A stretch of DNA of 38,513 bases, taken from assembly GCA_010672635.1 (NCBI GenBank), contig JAAHGE010000016.1, positions 1-38,513 on the forward strand. Reading direction: 5' to 3'. Shown piece after piece: positions 1 to 8,949 of this stretch (the stretch's first letter is position 1; the number at the start of each line of letters is the position of its first letter). The stretch comes from Desertifilum sp. SIO1I2 (GTDB taxonomy: Bacteria; Cyanobacteriota; Cyanobacteriia; Cyanobacteriales; Desertifilaceae). A program made the position numbers and the translations under genes. Under the pieces are notes generated by a model, which worked only from the letters and a program-made list of their open reading frames with translations, made no database searches and was not told the DNA's origin.

Positions 1-89
1 TTTTCAACAGTGAGTGTCAGTCAATCAAGTAGAGATATTTGCTCGCATCTCTACACTTCATGCTGCAAGCAAAGTTTGCCCTTATTGTC

Positions 90-917
90 ATGCCAAATCA
101 TCTGGTGTACATCGTCATGGATAGCTGTCGCTACGATAGCTATCAAGCCGCTTCGACCCCCAATATGGATCGACTGGGTTTAGGAATGCGCCGCTATAGC
201 TACGCGTCTTGGACATCACCGTCCCATTACGCGCTGTTGATGGGAATGGTTCCTCATACCAACCCGCGCGGGGTGTTTGCCTCAGAAGTCTATAAGCAGG
301 AATTTAGCAAATGGATAGAACGTCTTGGCATTCCGGACTTATCGTTTAAAACCTTTGTGCCTCAGCTATCCCTGCCTAAAGTTCTTCAAGAATTGGGTTA
401 TGAAACGATTGCCAGGGTTTCCATGCCCGTCCTCAATCAATTTACCAACATCAACCAATATTTTGACGACTACAAATTGATGGCCAACCATAATGACTTT
501 GCCTCAATGGTGGAAGAAGTCGAATTTGTAGAGGACGAGCCGCGCTGTTACTTCTTCAATCTAGGGGAAACCCATTATCCCTATATGCTATCGGGAGAAG
601 ATTTACCGCATATTTCTGGGGTGCATGGGGTATTTAAGCGTATGGATGAATATTTACTGGCTGGCGCGCCAGCATCGAATCCAGAATTTTTTGACCCCAA
701 AGAAATGCAACGCTTGCACAAACAGCAAATTGCTTGCGTGGAATATGTCGATGGTTTACTGGGCAAGCTTTTTGACAAATGCCCAGATAACACCCATATT
801 ATTGTTACCGCAGATCACGGGGAGCTATTTGGCGAAGATGGCTTTTTTGGACATGGCCCGGTGATGCATGAAAAGTGCTTTGAAGTCCCTTTTTTAGAGG
901 GTCGGATCGCACAATGA
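90..917 (+). CDS. Small sulfatase/phosphatase-superfamily metalloenzyme
   Basis: This is a metal-dependent hydrolase or transferase of the alkaline phosphatase superfamily, 275 aa from the chosen start. Visible signatures are the N-terminal metal-binding Asp in VYIVMDSCRYDSY (D11), the nucleophile region SWTSPSHYALLMG, and the C-terminal metal site TADHGELFGEDGFFGHG. The nucleophile position of the sulfatase motif C-x-P-S-R reads T-S-P-S-H, so Thr42 replaces the Cys that becomes formylglycine. That favours a phosphatase or phosphotransferase-like reaction over sulfate ester hydrolysis. A TTG start at 39 is possible, but the ATG at 90 places the conserved strand right at the N-terminus. The protein stops soon after VPFLEGR, where longer sulfatases continue, so it is either a compact family member or truncated. 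Its last 24 bp overlap the convergent esterase gene. The substrate is unknown. Confidence 0.7.
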   Translation: MPNHLVYIVMDSCRYDSYQAASTPNMDRLGLGMRRYSYASWTSPSHYALLMGMVPHTNPRGVFASEVYKQEFSKWIERLGIPDLSFKTFVPQLSLPKVLQELGYETIARVSMPVLNQFTNINQYFDDYKLMANHNDFASMVEEVEFVEDEPRCYFFNLGETHYPYMLSGEDLPHISGVHGVFKRMDEYLLAGAPASNPEFFDPKEMQRLHKQQIACVEYVDGLLGKLFDKCPDNTHIIVTADHGELFGEDGFFGHGPVMHEKCFEVPFLEGRIAQ

Positions 918-2489
918 GGGAGTAGAGGTCTGACGCAAAGCCGCCAAACGCTCTAGGGACTGTCGTCGCAGGTTTCGATCGGTTTGAATGCGGCTGCTCA
1001 AAAGCTGATAGCGATCGCTCTTAGCATCAAACGGCGGCCACGATGCGCCACTCCCGTTCGGGTTTCCCGTGCGGGCAAATTGCGTCCAATACTCTGCCAT
1101 CCGTTGAGACAGCCACTCATCCTCGCGCTCAAATCCCTGGTTTTCCGGCAATGTCCCAAAGACATAGCGCAACTCAATTCCGTGAAAACTCCCTAAACCG
1201 CTTCTGGCATTGCCCCGACTCACCCGGTCAAACTGATAGACATAGGTTTGCGGCTGAACGGCGGCCATTTGCATCGCCATTGTTTTCATATCCAGCACAA
1301 ACAGGTCGCTAATTAAAGTTCGGATTGCTTGACGGGCCGAAGGATGATCGCGTGCGGGATACAGCGCCCAATATTGTTGGGCTAAGGTTGAGCCAAAGAC
1401 TTGATTCAAAAACCGAGTATAGGCGCTCAGGGTATTAATTCTCAGATTATAGGCAAACACCGCCCCCTCATCGGCAACCGTCCCCGTCAGGAACGGAACG
1501 CGCTGCTGGCGGCCGAGGGCGAATGCAGTTCCCGGCAATTCTGGGATGAGATAGCCATCTATACTCAGATGATTCAGCGTCCCCGAACCCGCCATATCGC
1601 TATCAAAGGGCGTCTCTTCTAAGGTCGTTTCCCAAACCTTCACTACCTTTTGCCAGGGTTGGCGGCGCAGTTCCGGGGAACCCCCCAACCTTTGGGCAAA
1701 GGCTTCGCCAACGGATTCCAAACTGGGTAAATTGGGACGAGAAGCAGACAAACATCTGAGGTGATTGGGGACGCTACCACTTTGGGCGATCGCGCGTTGA
1801 AATAATCCTTCAGCCAACGGCGATGTCATCAACGTCGTCACGCTAACTGCACCCGCCGACTGACCGAAAATCGTCACATTTTTCGGATTGCCCCCAAATT
1901 CCCGAATATGGTCGCGCACCCACTTCAGGGCTAAAATCTGATCCATCAAGCCATAATTGCCCGAACTGGCGTGGGGAGACTCAGCCGTGAGGGCTGGATG
2001 CGCCAGAAATCCCAAAGCGCCTAGGCGATAATTGAGTGTCACTACCACTACGCCCTTTTGCGCTAGCGCACTCCCGTCGTATATTGCCTCTGAACTCGAA
2101 CCCACCAGAAACCCGCCACCATGCAACCACACCATCACGGGGAGGGAATCGGTTTTTCCGAGGGCGGGCGTCCAAATATTCAGGGTTAAACAGTCTTCAT
2201 CCATGCGCCCCGTCAAGCGGACAAAATCGCGCTGGGGTTGGGGACAAGCCGGGCCAAAAGTTGTCGCCAGGTAGGGTTCTTGCCAAGGTTGAGCCGGAAT
2301 GGGTTCGCGCCAGCGTCTCTCGCCGACGGGAGGCATAGCGTAGGGAATGCCGAGATAGCGCTTGACGCCGTTCTGCACTTCGCCAACAATCGGGCCAGAT
2401 GGGGTGGATACGGGAGGGTTCATCGGGGCTGCATTTTTACCCGCAAGCAGCCAGAAACTAATGGTGGCGATCGCTATTGCTCGCTTCAT
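894..2489 (-). CDS. Type-B carboxylesterase/lipase, exported
   Basis: This 531-aa protein is an alpha/beta-hydrolase of the cholinesterase-like carboxylesterase family and hydrolyses ester bonds. The oxyanion motif is VWLHGGGF (about residues 120-127). The nucleophile elbow is FGQSAG with Ser211. The acid is Glu341 in VADEGAV and the histidine is His436 in SFHGIEL, so the triad is complete. The first 20 residues (MKRAIAIATISFWLLAGKNA) form a basic-hydrophobic signal peptide, suggesting a periplasmic or extracellular enzyme. It lies 15 bp downstream of the PEP-CTERM propeller gene on the same strand and could be co-transcribed with it. It might deacylate or release a lipid product of the nearby PKS locus, but that link rests only on proximity. 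Confidence 0.93.
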   Translation of the reverse strand: MKRAIAIATISFWLLAGKNAAPMNPPVSTPSGPIVGEVQNGVKRYLGIPYAMPPVGERRWREPIPAQPWQEPYLATTFGPACPQPQRDFVRLTGRMDEDCLTLNIWTPALGKTDSLPVMVWLHGGGFLVGSSSEAIYDGSALAQKGVVVVTLNYRLGALGFLAHPALTAESPHASSGNYGLMDQILALKWVRDHIREFGGNPKNVTIFGQSAGAVSVTTLMTSPLAEGLFQRAIAQSGSVPNHLRCLSASRPNLPSLESVGEAFAQRLGGSPELRRQPWQKVVKVWETTLEETPFDSDMAGSGTLNHLSIDGYLIPELPGTAFALGRQQRVPFLTGTVADEGAVFAYNLRINTLSAYTRFLNQVFGSTLAQQYWALYPARDHPSARQAIRTLISDLFVLDMKTMAMQMAAVQPQTYVYQFDRVSRGNARSGLGSFHGIELRYVFGTLPENQGFEREDEWLSQRMAEYWTQFARTGNPNGSGASWPPFDAKSDRYQLLSSRIQTDRNLRRQSLERLAALRQTSTPSLCDPTL

Positions 2490-2504
2490 CTTTTTTCACC
2501 GGTT

Positions 2505-4025
2505 CTACCCACTTGATTTAGACTCCTTTTTCTGAAGCCGGTTCCCCACGATCGCACCTCCTAGCAGTAACAGAACCCAGCTAGGGGAGGGTTCGGGAAC
2601 TGAGTGGCTAGAAGCGAGCCTCAGTTGCATTGGGGGTTGAATTAAATTTGCCGTCGGTGCAAATAAAAACGCCGCGCCGCTGCCCCCCTGTTCGCCAATT
2701 GCTCCGATGACTATGTTTTGCCCTATTACGGCAATCGAGGTGCCAAAGGAGCCAAAGGCGGTGGGATTGGGATTAAAAAAGGCCCCTACGAGTTGTCCGA
2801 ATAGGGAACTGGTGGGGTTAGCATCATAAACATAGACAGCACCTGCTAAGGCTGCGCCTGCTAGCTCTCGCCAAGCGCCAATTAAGGCGTAGTGACCGAT
2901 ACTCGCTAGGGAAAAGCCGAAGTTCTCGCCCAAGTTGCCCCAACCGTAGTCATAGGGGTAAAAATTTTGAAACTGGGTGAGAAGATTGCCAAAGGTGGGG
3001 CTGCTGGGGTTGCAATCATACAGGTAGGCTCGCCCGACGTTTAAGGCTCCAATATCTTCGCGAAAGGCTCCTACTAGGCAATTGTTGCCCACGCTCGCGA
3101 CTGAATGACCAAATTCGTCATTTTGCTCCCAAGCATCGGTAGGCGACGGATGAGGGTTAGATAGGGAGAGCAGCAGTTGACCGAAGGTGGGGCTGGTGCG
3201 ATCGCCATCAAATAAGTAAGCTGCTCCTGCATCGACTCCGCCAACATCATCGCGAAAAGAGCCAATCAGCACGTTTTTGCCAACGCTGGTAACAGCGACG
3301 CCAAACCGATCCCCAGCGCCGGGATTTGGGTTGTTAAAGGTGGTTAGTAGCTCGCCAAAGGTGGGGCTGGCGCGATCGCCATCAAATAGGTAAGCTGCCC
3401 CAGCCAGGGGCGCTCCTGTGTTGTTGCCAAAGGCTCCAATCAAGACGTTATTGCCTATACCCGCTACGGAAAAGCCTGTAAAATCAAAAGGTCTGGGGAT
3501 GGGCGCTTGGAAGGTCATTAAGAGATCGCCGAAGGTGGAACTCTGGGGGGTGCCATCGAATAAATAGGCGCGTCCTGGTTGTCCCTGCGCTAAGGTCGCA
3601 TGGCGGAAGGATTCGCCAATCAGGACGTTACTCCCCACGCTGGCAACTGAGCCTCCAAAGTTTCCAGAAACTGCGGGATTCGGACTTTGAAAGGTCATTA
3701 ATAATTGTCCGAAGGTGGGACTTGCGGGATTCCCATCAAATAGGTAAGCTGCCCCAGCATCCAGGGCGTTTGTGTCGTCTTGAAAGGCTCCAATTAGGAC
3801 GTTATTGCCAACGCCTGCTACGGAAATTCCAAAAAAGTCATTTGCTGCCGGGTTGGGGTTCAAAAAGGTATAGTCAAGATGATAGGGAGAGGCGGCTTTT
3901 GCTACTCCCTGAACAAGACTAAGGAAAAGGGTTAATACGCAGAAATTTAAGATATTCTTGGCAGGTTGCATTGAAGATTTGACTGAGAAAGTCATTGATT
4001 TTTTGCGTTGTATGGCAGCGAACAT
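2505..4025 (-). CDS. Seven-bladed FG-GAP-like propeller protein with PEP-CTERM anchor
   Basis: This is a secreted protein of up to 506 aa. After a signal peptide (hydrophobic core FCVLTLFLSLVQGVAKA) come seven tandem repeats of about 55-65 residues. Each has the pattern FG-x-S-V-A-x-V-G-N-N-V-L-I-G-A-F, then AGAAYLFDG, then SPTFGQLL and F-x-N-P-N-P. This is the integrin/FG-GAP-like beta-propeller layout, and seven copies close a seven-bladed ring. The C-terminus VPEPSPSWVLLLLGG followed by a basic tail is a PEP-CTERM sorting signal, so the protein is probably processed by an exosortase-type system and surface-exposed. No start has a clear ribosome site. Met codons at 3995 and 3971 are alternatives, and 3971 gives the most typical signal peptide. 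Its binding partner is unknown. Confidence 0.85.
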   Translation of the reverse strand: MFAAIQRKKSMTFSVKSSMQPAKNILNFCVLTLFLSLVQGVAKAASPYHLDYTFLNPNPAANDFFGISVAGVGNNVLIGAFQDDTNALDAGAAYLFDGNPASPTFGQLLMTFQSPNPAVSGNFGGSVASVGSNVLIGESFRHATLAQGQPGRAYLFDGTPQSSTFGDLLMTFQAPIPRPFDFTGFSVAGIGNNVLIGAFGNNTGAPLAGAAYLFDGDRASPTFGELLTTFNNPNPGAGDRFGVAVTSVGKNVLIGSFRDDVGGVDAGAAYLFDGDRTSPTFGQLLLSLSNPHPSPTDAWEQNDEFGHSVASVGNNCLVGAFREDIGALNVGRAYLYDCNPSSPTFGNLLTQFQNFYPYDYGWGNLGENFGFSLASIGHYALIGAWRELAGAALAGAVYVYDANPTSSLFGQLVGAFFNPNPTAFGSFGTSIAVIGQNIVIGAIGEQGGSGAAFLFAPTANLIQPPMQLRLASSHSVPEPSPSWVLLLLGGAIVGNRLQKKESKSSG

Positions 4026-4138
4026 GGTGGTTAGGATAAGCAGATTTAAATGAAGACGTTCCAGCAGAATCTGTCTACTCTATGGGTCAATGTCTTAACT
4101 ATCTGGGTAGTTTCTATAAATTTGAAGAGAATTCATGA
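4026..4138. other. Short spacer between propeller gene and hydroxylase gene
   Basis: This 113-bp non-coding spacer must contain the promoter of the minus-strand propeller gene and the 3' end of the hydroxylase operon transcript. I saw no convincing GC-rich terminator hairpin or strong promoter hexamers here. Confidence 0.5.
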
Positions 4139-4945
4139 TTAATCGATCTGAGGATTGTCGTTTTTCCAAAAAGGATGCATTAACTGATGTAAATAATGGT
4201 CGGATATAGATTCGCCAATTCCATATTGAGTAGGGGCTTTATCTTGAGGTAAATAAAGCGTCCCGAAAATTAAATCAATGACGGGAAAGGTACCAGCCAG
4301 ATTTTTGGTATAAACGGCTGGATCGTTAGCATGATGCCAGCGATGAAATTCGGGGGTGGCAATTATCCACTTTAACGGGCCAAATTTGAAGCGAACATTG
4401 GCATGAATGAAGATCGCGTTAAAGGTGACGACAATGATATATAAACCCAAAATTTCTTTTGTAAATCCAAGAATATATAAGGGGATGAAACCACAAATTC
4501 GAGTAAAGGTTTGATCTAAAGGATGCAAGCGGGCGGCTGAAAGCCAATCAATTTCTTCGCTACTGTGATGAATGGCGTGAAATTTCCATAGAAAAGGTAC
4601 AGTATGTAAAAGACGATGAGCAAAATAAGCACCAAGTTCTTGTACAAAAACGGCAATTGTCAATTGCAAAACAAAGGGTTGAGCGGCAATCAGATTTTGG
4701 ATATTGGGATGAATCAAGCGATCTAAAAATGGAAGTAGAAAAAAGATAGCGATCGCCAAACAGAGATTGACAAAAATTCGCGTCACAAAAAAGTGAAGAA
4801 AATCCGCCCACCATCCCCGTCGGAAGAACTTTTGCGAATGTAAAGGAAACAGGAGTTCTAGCGGAGTAAAGACGATCAGAAAAATAACAAAAGCATAGAT
4901 TAATCTAGTTAACACGATTTTTCTGCCTAGGAAATACAGCAACAA
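4139..4945 (-). CDS. Fatty acid hydroxylase / sterol desaturase family membrane protein
   Basis: This is a 268-aa integral membrane di-iron oxygenase. The three histidine clusters of the fatty acid hydroxylase superfamily are present: HRLLH (residues 110-114), HAIHH (123-127) and HRWHH (201-205), separated by hydrophobic segments. Family members hydroxylate or desaturate long-chain lipids, carotenoids or sterols. The start is uncertain: the frame opens with TTG at 4945, and GTG at 4915 is an alternative. No ATG occurs before the first membrane segment. It is the last gene of the minus-strand run behind the CoA-transferase (53-bp gap). A hydroxylation of the PKS-derived acyl chain is a natural hypothesis from this context, but the sequence does not show the substrate. 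Confidence 0.85.
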   Translation of the reverse strand: MLLYFLGRKIVLTRLIYAFVIFLIVFTPLELLFPLHSQKFFRRGWWADFLHFFVTRIFVNLCLAIAIFFLLPFLDRLIHPNIQNLIAAQPFVLQLTIAVFVQELGAYFAHRLLHTVPFLWKFHAIHHSSEEIDWLSAARLHPLDQTFTRICGFIPLYILGFTKEILGLYIIVVTFNAIFIHANVRFKFGPLKWIIATPEFHRWHHANDPAVYTKNLAGTFPVIDLIFGTLYLPQDKAPTQYGIGESISDHYLHQLMHPFWKNDNPQID

Positions 4946-4998
4946 TAAAATTAGAGAACTTTGAGATTGAATGGATAAAAACCCTCTCCCTTTTATCC

Positions 4999-7350
4999 TT
5001 ATTCCAAATCAAAAGCCGTTCCTAAATACTCATCATCAAGAGCGGGTAAAAAAGAAGCCGGTTTGCCCAGCAAGTCGCAAAGAATTGCCTGATTATCGGC
5101 CCCTAAATCCGGGCCGCGACGGTGCAAAATTCCGCCCCCCTTGGCAAAGCGGAAGGGAAACCCCGGATAGGTTCCGCCTTCTGCGATCGCCGTTTGGAAC
5201 CATTGGCGCTGCTGTAAATGCTCATCTTGAGCCAGCGTGCTAACATCTTGCACCATACCCGCCGCCAACCGGGCCGCCTGCAATTGTTGCATCGCCGCTG
5301 GTGCGGTTTGGGTACTCGTCCAAGATTCAATCAAACGATCGAGTTCATCGTGATGCTGATGGCGATCGCGCCTACCCTTAAACCGAGGATCGTCCGACCA
5401 TTCCGGATGTCCGCAAACCTGACAAAACCGCTGCCACTCCTCATCCGAACGCAGAGTCAGCACCAACCAGCGGTCTTCACCCAGCGTCCGATAACACCCC
5501 TGATTATAGACCGGGTGGCGGTTGCCGATGGGGAGCGTCTGCGTACCATTAAGGACAAATTCCAACAAATGCTCGCCCATCAACCAAGTACAAGCTTCGC
5601 GCTGAGACAAATCCACCCATTGACCTTCCCCCGTCTGCTGGCGATAAATCAGCGCCGTCATCGCCGCACAAGCGCCCATAATCCCATTCGTAACATCCAT
5701 TTCGCGGACGCGCATGGCATCGCCTTGACGACTATAGGCCGTTAAGCCCTGCAAACCACTCAGCGCCTCAATACAGCCGCCATAGCCAGCGTATTGCGAC
5801 TCCGGTCCCGTTGCACCAAACGCCGACATCGACACCAAAATAATATCCGGGCGCAACTCTTTAAGCACCTCATAGCCTAACCCCCAACCTGCCATCACCC
5901 CCGGACGCGAATTATCTACCACAATATCCGATTGGCGGATTAACTCCTTGGCCGCCTCCACCTGTTCGGGTTGGTGCAAATCCAAGGTAATAGAAGCCTT
6001 ATTGCGATTCATCTGCCACCAGCGCGGGTGCCGATTTTTACGGTCTAAATAAGCGCCGCGCATTCCATCAAGGCGAGCAGGATACTCAATTTTAATCGTC
6101 TGCGCGCCATAATCAGCGAGCAAGCGCGTCGCATGGGGACCCGCCCAGTCGTGGGTAAAATCAACAATCCGAATCCCTTGCAGAGGTTGCGGTCTAACTG
6201 CGGCGGGGGTTTGGGGGCGCTGGCGCGGTTGGGCCGCAGTGAACGTATTTTCTCCCAACAAAGGGGCGCGAACCTGCTGCCACGGGGTTTTACTGGGGCG
6301 AAACGGCGCGCCCACCATTGGATACTTGCCCAGTTCGGGATGTTCGGTATCGAGAAAGAACTGGCGGGCCTGGAGTTGGGGAGACTCCAAAACCTCCTGT
6401 AGGGTTGCCAGATAGCCCCAAGCGAGTTTGCGGGCTTGTCCGGCGTGGAAAATCTCCTGTTTCCCGTGCAGTAACAACCAGGGGGCCATCAATTGGCGCA
6501 CCTCCTCGCGGTAGCGAATGCGCCCCTCCATGTGGGCATATTGGGGGCCAACCAGTTCGGGCGATTCAAAAAGTTCTGCCCCTTTAAGCCAGTGACGGAT
6601 CGGCCCGCCCATAATTGCGGCATGACCGTCTTTGCAGGGAAACGTGCGCCAGGGAACGAGGGCGTGTTCGTCGTTGCTGCGCTTGGCAATTTTGCCGAGG
6701 TGAAGATATTCAGCGATCGCAATTTCAATATTATCCATCGCCGCTTCTTGAATCGACACCTCAATGCGATCGCCTTCTCCGGTAATTTCCCGACGATAAT
6801 CGGCCATCAGCGTGGCAATATAGGCTTTCATCCCCGCACTCAGATGAGCGATCGCGGGGCCGGCTGCCAAAGGGGCTTGACGCGGATCGCCCGTCCCATA
6901 CATTAACCCGCTCATCGCATAGAGGGTAATCTCTTCAGCCTGATAATCTCGGTAAGGACCAGACTGCCCAAAGTTGGAAATGGAAGTGACAATCAGTTGC
7001 GGGTTCAATTGTGCTAAATTCAAGTCCAAATCTTGGAGCAGCCCATCTTCGACCAGCACATCCACCTGTCGCACCCAGTCCTGTAACTGGGCTTTCCCCT
7101 CCGCCGCACTCAGGTCGAGAACAACGCTTTTTTTCCCCGTATTGAACCACAAAAACGGTAAACTCCGTTCCGTCCCCGGCTGACCCTCAACAAAGGGCGG
7201 ACAATGGCGCATCGGTTCGCCACCGGGCGGTTCCACTTTAATCGTCTCTGCCCCAAAACCCGCCATCAGTTTGGTACAGTAAGACCCGGCAAGGCGTTGG
7301 CTCAGATCCAGGACGCGAAGATGCGATAGAGCGTTAGCTTGATTGTGCAT
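4999..7350 (-). CDS. Tandem-domain family III CoA-transferase (CaiB/BaiF type)
   Basis: This 783-aa protein consists of two family III CoA-transferase units, roughly residues 8-385 and 388-775. Each begins with the typical strand and Asp (LRVLDLSQRLAG; IRIVDFTHDWAG) and contains E-T/I-K-V/I-E followed by P. Single-domain family members are about 400 aa and work as interlocked dimers, so this may be a covalently fused heterodimer. The catalytic Asp of formyl-CoA transferase (Asp169 there) is matched in the second unit by Asp552 in REMDVTNGIMGA. The first unit has His169 in PAIAHLSAGMKA. Only the C-terminal unit therefore looks catalytic. Family members move CoA between carboxylic acids or act as racemases. 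In this operon it could activate, exchange or release an acyl chain. It sits 32 bp downstream of an SDR gene. Confidence 0.92.
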   Translation of the reverse strand: MHNQANALSHLRVLDLSQRLAGSYCTKLMAGFGAETIKVEPPGGEPMRHCPPFVEGQPGTERSLPFLWFNTGKKSVVLDLSAAEGKAQLQDWVRQVDVLVEDGLLQDLDLNLAQLNPQLIVTSISNFGQSGPYRDYQAEEITLYAMSGLMYGTGDPRQAPLAAGPAIAHLSAGMKAYIATLMADYRREITGEGDRIEVSIQEAAMDNIEIAIAEYLHLGKIAKRSNDEHALVPWRTFPCKDGHAAIMGGPIRHWLKGAELFESPELVGPQYAHMEGRIRYREEVRQLMAPWLLLHGKQEIFHAGQARKLAWGYLATLQEVLESPQLQARQFFLDTEHPELGKYPMVGAPFRPSKTPWQQVRAPLLGENTFTAAQPRQRPQTPAAVRPQPLQGIRIVDFTHDWAGPHATRLLADYGAQTIKIEYPARLDGMRGAYLDRKNRHPRWWQMNRNKASITLDLHQPEQVEAAKELIRQSDIVVDNSRPGVMAGWGLGYEVLKELRPDIILVSMSAFGATGPESQYAGYGGCIEALSGLQGLTAYSRQGDAMRVREMDVTNGIMGACAAMTALIYRQQTGEGQWVDLSQREACTWLMGEHLLEFVLNGTQTLPIGNRHPVYNQGCYRTLGEDRWLVLTLRSDEEWQRFCQVCGHPEWSDDPRFKGRRDRHQHHDELDRLIESWTSTQTAPAAMQQLQAARLAAGMVQDVSTLAQDEHLQQRQWFQTAIAEGGTYPGFPFRFAKGGGILHRRGPDLGADNQAILCDLLGKPASFLPALDDEYLGTAFDLE

Positions 7351-7382
7351 GGCAACTGAACAAAGAGTAAGGTTGGAAAACG

Positions 7383-8135
7383 CTAATCTGCCTTTGCCTG
7401 AGTCCGGCGCTTGCGGGTGCGGAAAGGGGCAATCACCGGGGCCACCAGCATCGTATCGGTGGGCAGGGTTAGCATATAAACAATCAAATCGGCAACTTGG
7501 GTAGCGGGTAAGGCGTATTCGGGTTTAATCGGGCCATTTTGCTCCCACAGGGGCGTATCCACCGCATCGGGGAGGATCGCCTGCACCTTAATCCCGTGGA
7601 GGCGAACTTCTTCGGCTAAGGATTCCGATAAACCAATCACGCCAAATTTGGAGGCACAGTAGGGGGCATCGTGGGCTTTGCCTTGGCGGCCTGACGTTGA
7701 AGATAGATTGATAATCATGCCGCTTCGCCGTTGAATCATCGCCGGGAGAACTGCCCGATTGCTGAGAAACACGCCTTTGAGGTTAATATCAAGCACGCAA
7801 TCCCATTCCGCCTCAGAGACTTGCAAGAGGGGCTTCGGGGAGGTGCCGGGGGCGCGTAGAATGCCCGCACAGGTTATTAAAAAATCAATCTGCCCAAAGC
7901 GTTCTAGCGTCTTAGCCGCCATTGCTTCCATATCGGATTCTTGGGTGACATCCAAGGCCAAACCTAGGGTTTCTGCACCCGGTAACTCGGCTTGCAAGGC
8001 TTCAATCCGGTCGAGACAGCGATCGACAATGACCGCGTTTGCTCCGGCTGCTGCCAAGGCGCGACAGGTGGCTTGACCGATACCGCCCGTTCCTCCCGTC
8101 ACAATAGCGACTTTCCCGTGCAAGTGTTGTTTCAT
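7383..8135 (-). CDS. Short-chain dehydrogenase/reductase (SDR copy 2)
   Basis: This is a 250-aa classical SDR, an NAD(P)-dependent alcohol or ketone oxidoreductase. The cofactor loop is TGGTGGIG, the Ser motif is INLSSTSG, and the active site is Y159-C-A-S-K163. The start at 8135 is chosen because AAGGA lies just upstream and the Rossmann strand follows at once. The longer frame back to 8222 would overlap the neighbouring SDR gene and adds unstructured sequence. It shares long identical stretches with the upstream SDR (GVFLSNRAVLPAMI, YCASKFG, LSE-LAEEVR), so the pair arose by tandem duplication. Gaps are 25 bp to SDR copy 1 and 32 bp to the CoA-transferase gene. The substrate is unknown. Confidence 0.92.
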   Translation of the reverse strand: MKQHLHGKVAIVTGGTGGIGQATCRALAAAGANAVIVDRCLDRIEALQAELPGAETLGLALDVTQESDMEAMAAKTLERFGQIDFLITCAGILRAPGTSPKPLLQVSEAEWDCVLDINLKGVFLSNRAVLPAMIQRRSGMIINLSSTSGRQGKAHDAPYCASKFGVIGLSESLAEEVRLHGIKVQAILPDAVDTPLWEQNGPIKPEYALPATQVADLIVYMLTLPTDTMLVAPVIAPFRTRKRRTQAKAD

Positions 8136-8160
8136 ATTGCAAATCCTTCCCCGTAAATCT

Positions 8161-8943
8161 CTAAGCGCTACCCCGGATCGCTTGCATCCAACTGGGGCGA
8201 CTTTGACTGCGTAGCGGTTCAATTGTGGTTTCCAGACAGACGGTATCGGGCGGTAGCATCACCAAATACAGAATCAGGCGGGCAACCTCTTCAACCGAGA
8301 CGAGGTTTTCCGGTCGCGGGATTGGGCCGTTTTGCTGCCAAATGGGAGTGGCGATCGCGCCGGGTAAAAGCACCTGCACGCGCACCCCTGCGTCGCGGAC
8401 TTCCTCAGCTAGGGCTTCTGACAGACCAATCGTGCCAAACTTGGAGGCACAGTAGGCCGCATCAAAGGCATAACCGCGACGCCCGGACGTTGAGGAAATA
8501 TTGATAATCTGTCCCGAACCCTGGCGAATCATCGCGGGCAAAACGGCGCGATTGCTCAGAAAAACGCCTTTAAGATTGGTATCGACCACTTCATCCCATT
8601 CCCGAACGCTCATCTGTTGCAGGGTTCGCACAACCCCCCCTGACGGTCGGAGAATCCCCGCTGCGGCAATCAGGCTGTCAATGCGACCGTAACGCGCCAG
8701 GATTTGGTCTGCCATTTGGGTCATGTCTGCGGCTTGGCCAATATCGGCTGCCCAGGTCATCACCGTGCAGCCGCGTACCGTGGCTTGCAGGCTATCTGCG
8801 GTTTGTTGGAGGCGATCGCGATCGCGACCTACAATCGCTACTGTTGCCCCAGCTTGCACCAATTGCTCGGCAGTGGCACGACCAATCCCCGCGCTACCCC
8901 CGGTAATAATACTGACGTGACCTCGGAGCCAGGTATTGTCCAT
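8161..8943 (-). CDS. Short-chain dehydrogenase/reductase (SDR copy 1)
   Basis: This is a 260-aa classical SDR with cofactor loop TGGSAGIG (about residues 14-21), Ser motif INISSTSG (Ser151), and active site Y164-C-A-S-K168. It is the paralogous neighbour of the SDR at 7383-8135. The C-terminal substrate loop differs (ATPIWQQNGPIPRPENL against DTPLWEQNGPIKPEYAL) but keeps the same frame, so the two probably act on related substrates. It begins 6 bp after the methyltransferase stop codon, indicating tight co-transcription and probably coupled translation. A role in reducing or oxidising a hydroxyl or keto group placed by the P450 or hydroxylase of this operon is inferred from context only. Confidence 0.92.
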   Translation of the reverse strand: MDNTWLRGHVSIITGGSAGIGRATAEQLVQAGATVAIVGRDRDRLQQTADSLQATVRGCTVMTWAADIGQAADMTQMADQILARYGRIDSLIAAAGILRPSGGVVRTLQQMSVREWDEVVDTNLKGVFLSNRAVLPAMIRQGSGQIINISSTSGRRGYAFDAAYCASKFGTIGLSEALAEEVRDAGVRVQVLLPGAIATPIWQQNGPIPRPENLVSVEEVARLILYLVMLPPDTVCLETTIEPLRSQSRPSWMQAIRGSA

Positions 8944-8949
8944 TGCCGA

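Noticed and set aside
8136..8222. N-terminal extension of SDR copy 2
   Set aside because: It overlaps the end of the neighbouring SDR gene, lacks a ribosome site, and the internal ATG at 8135 has AAGGA.
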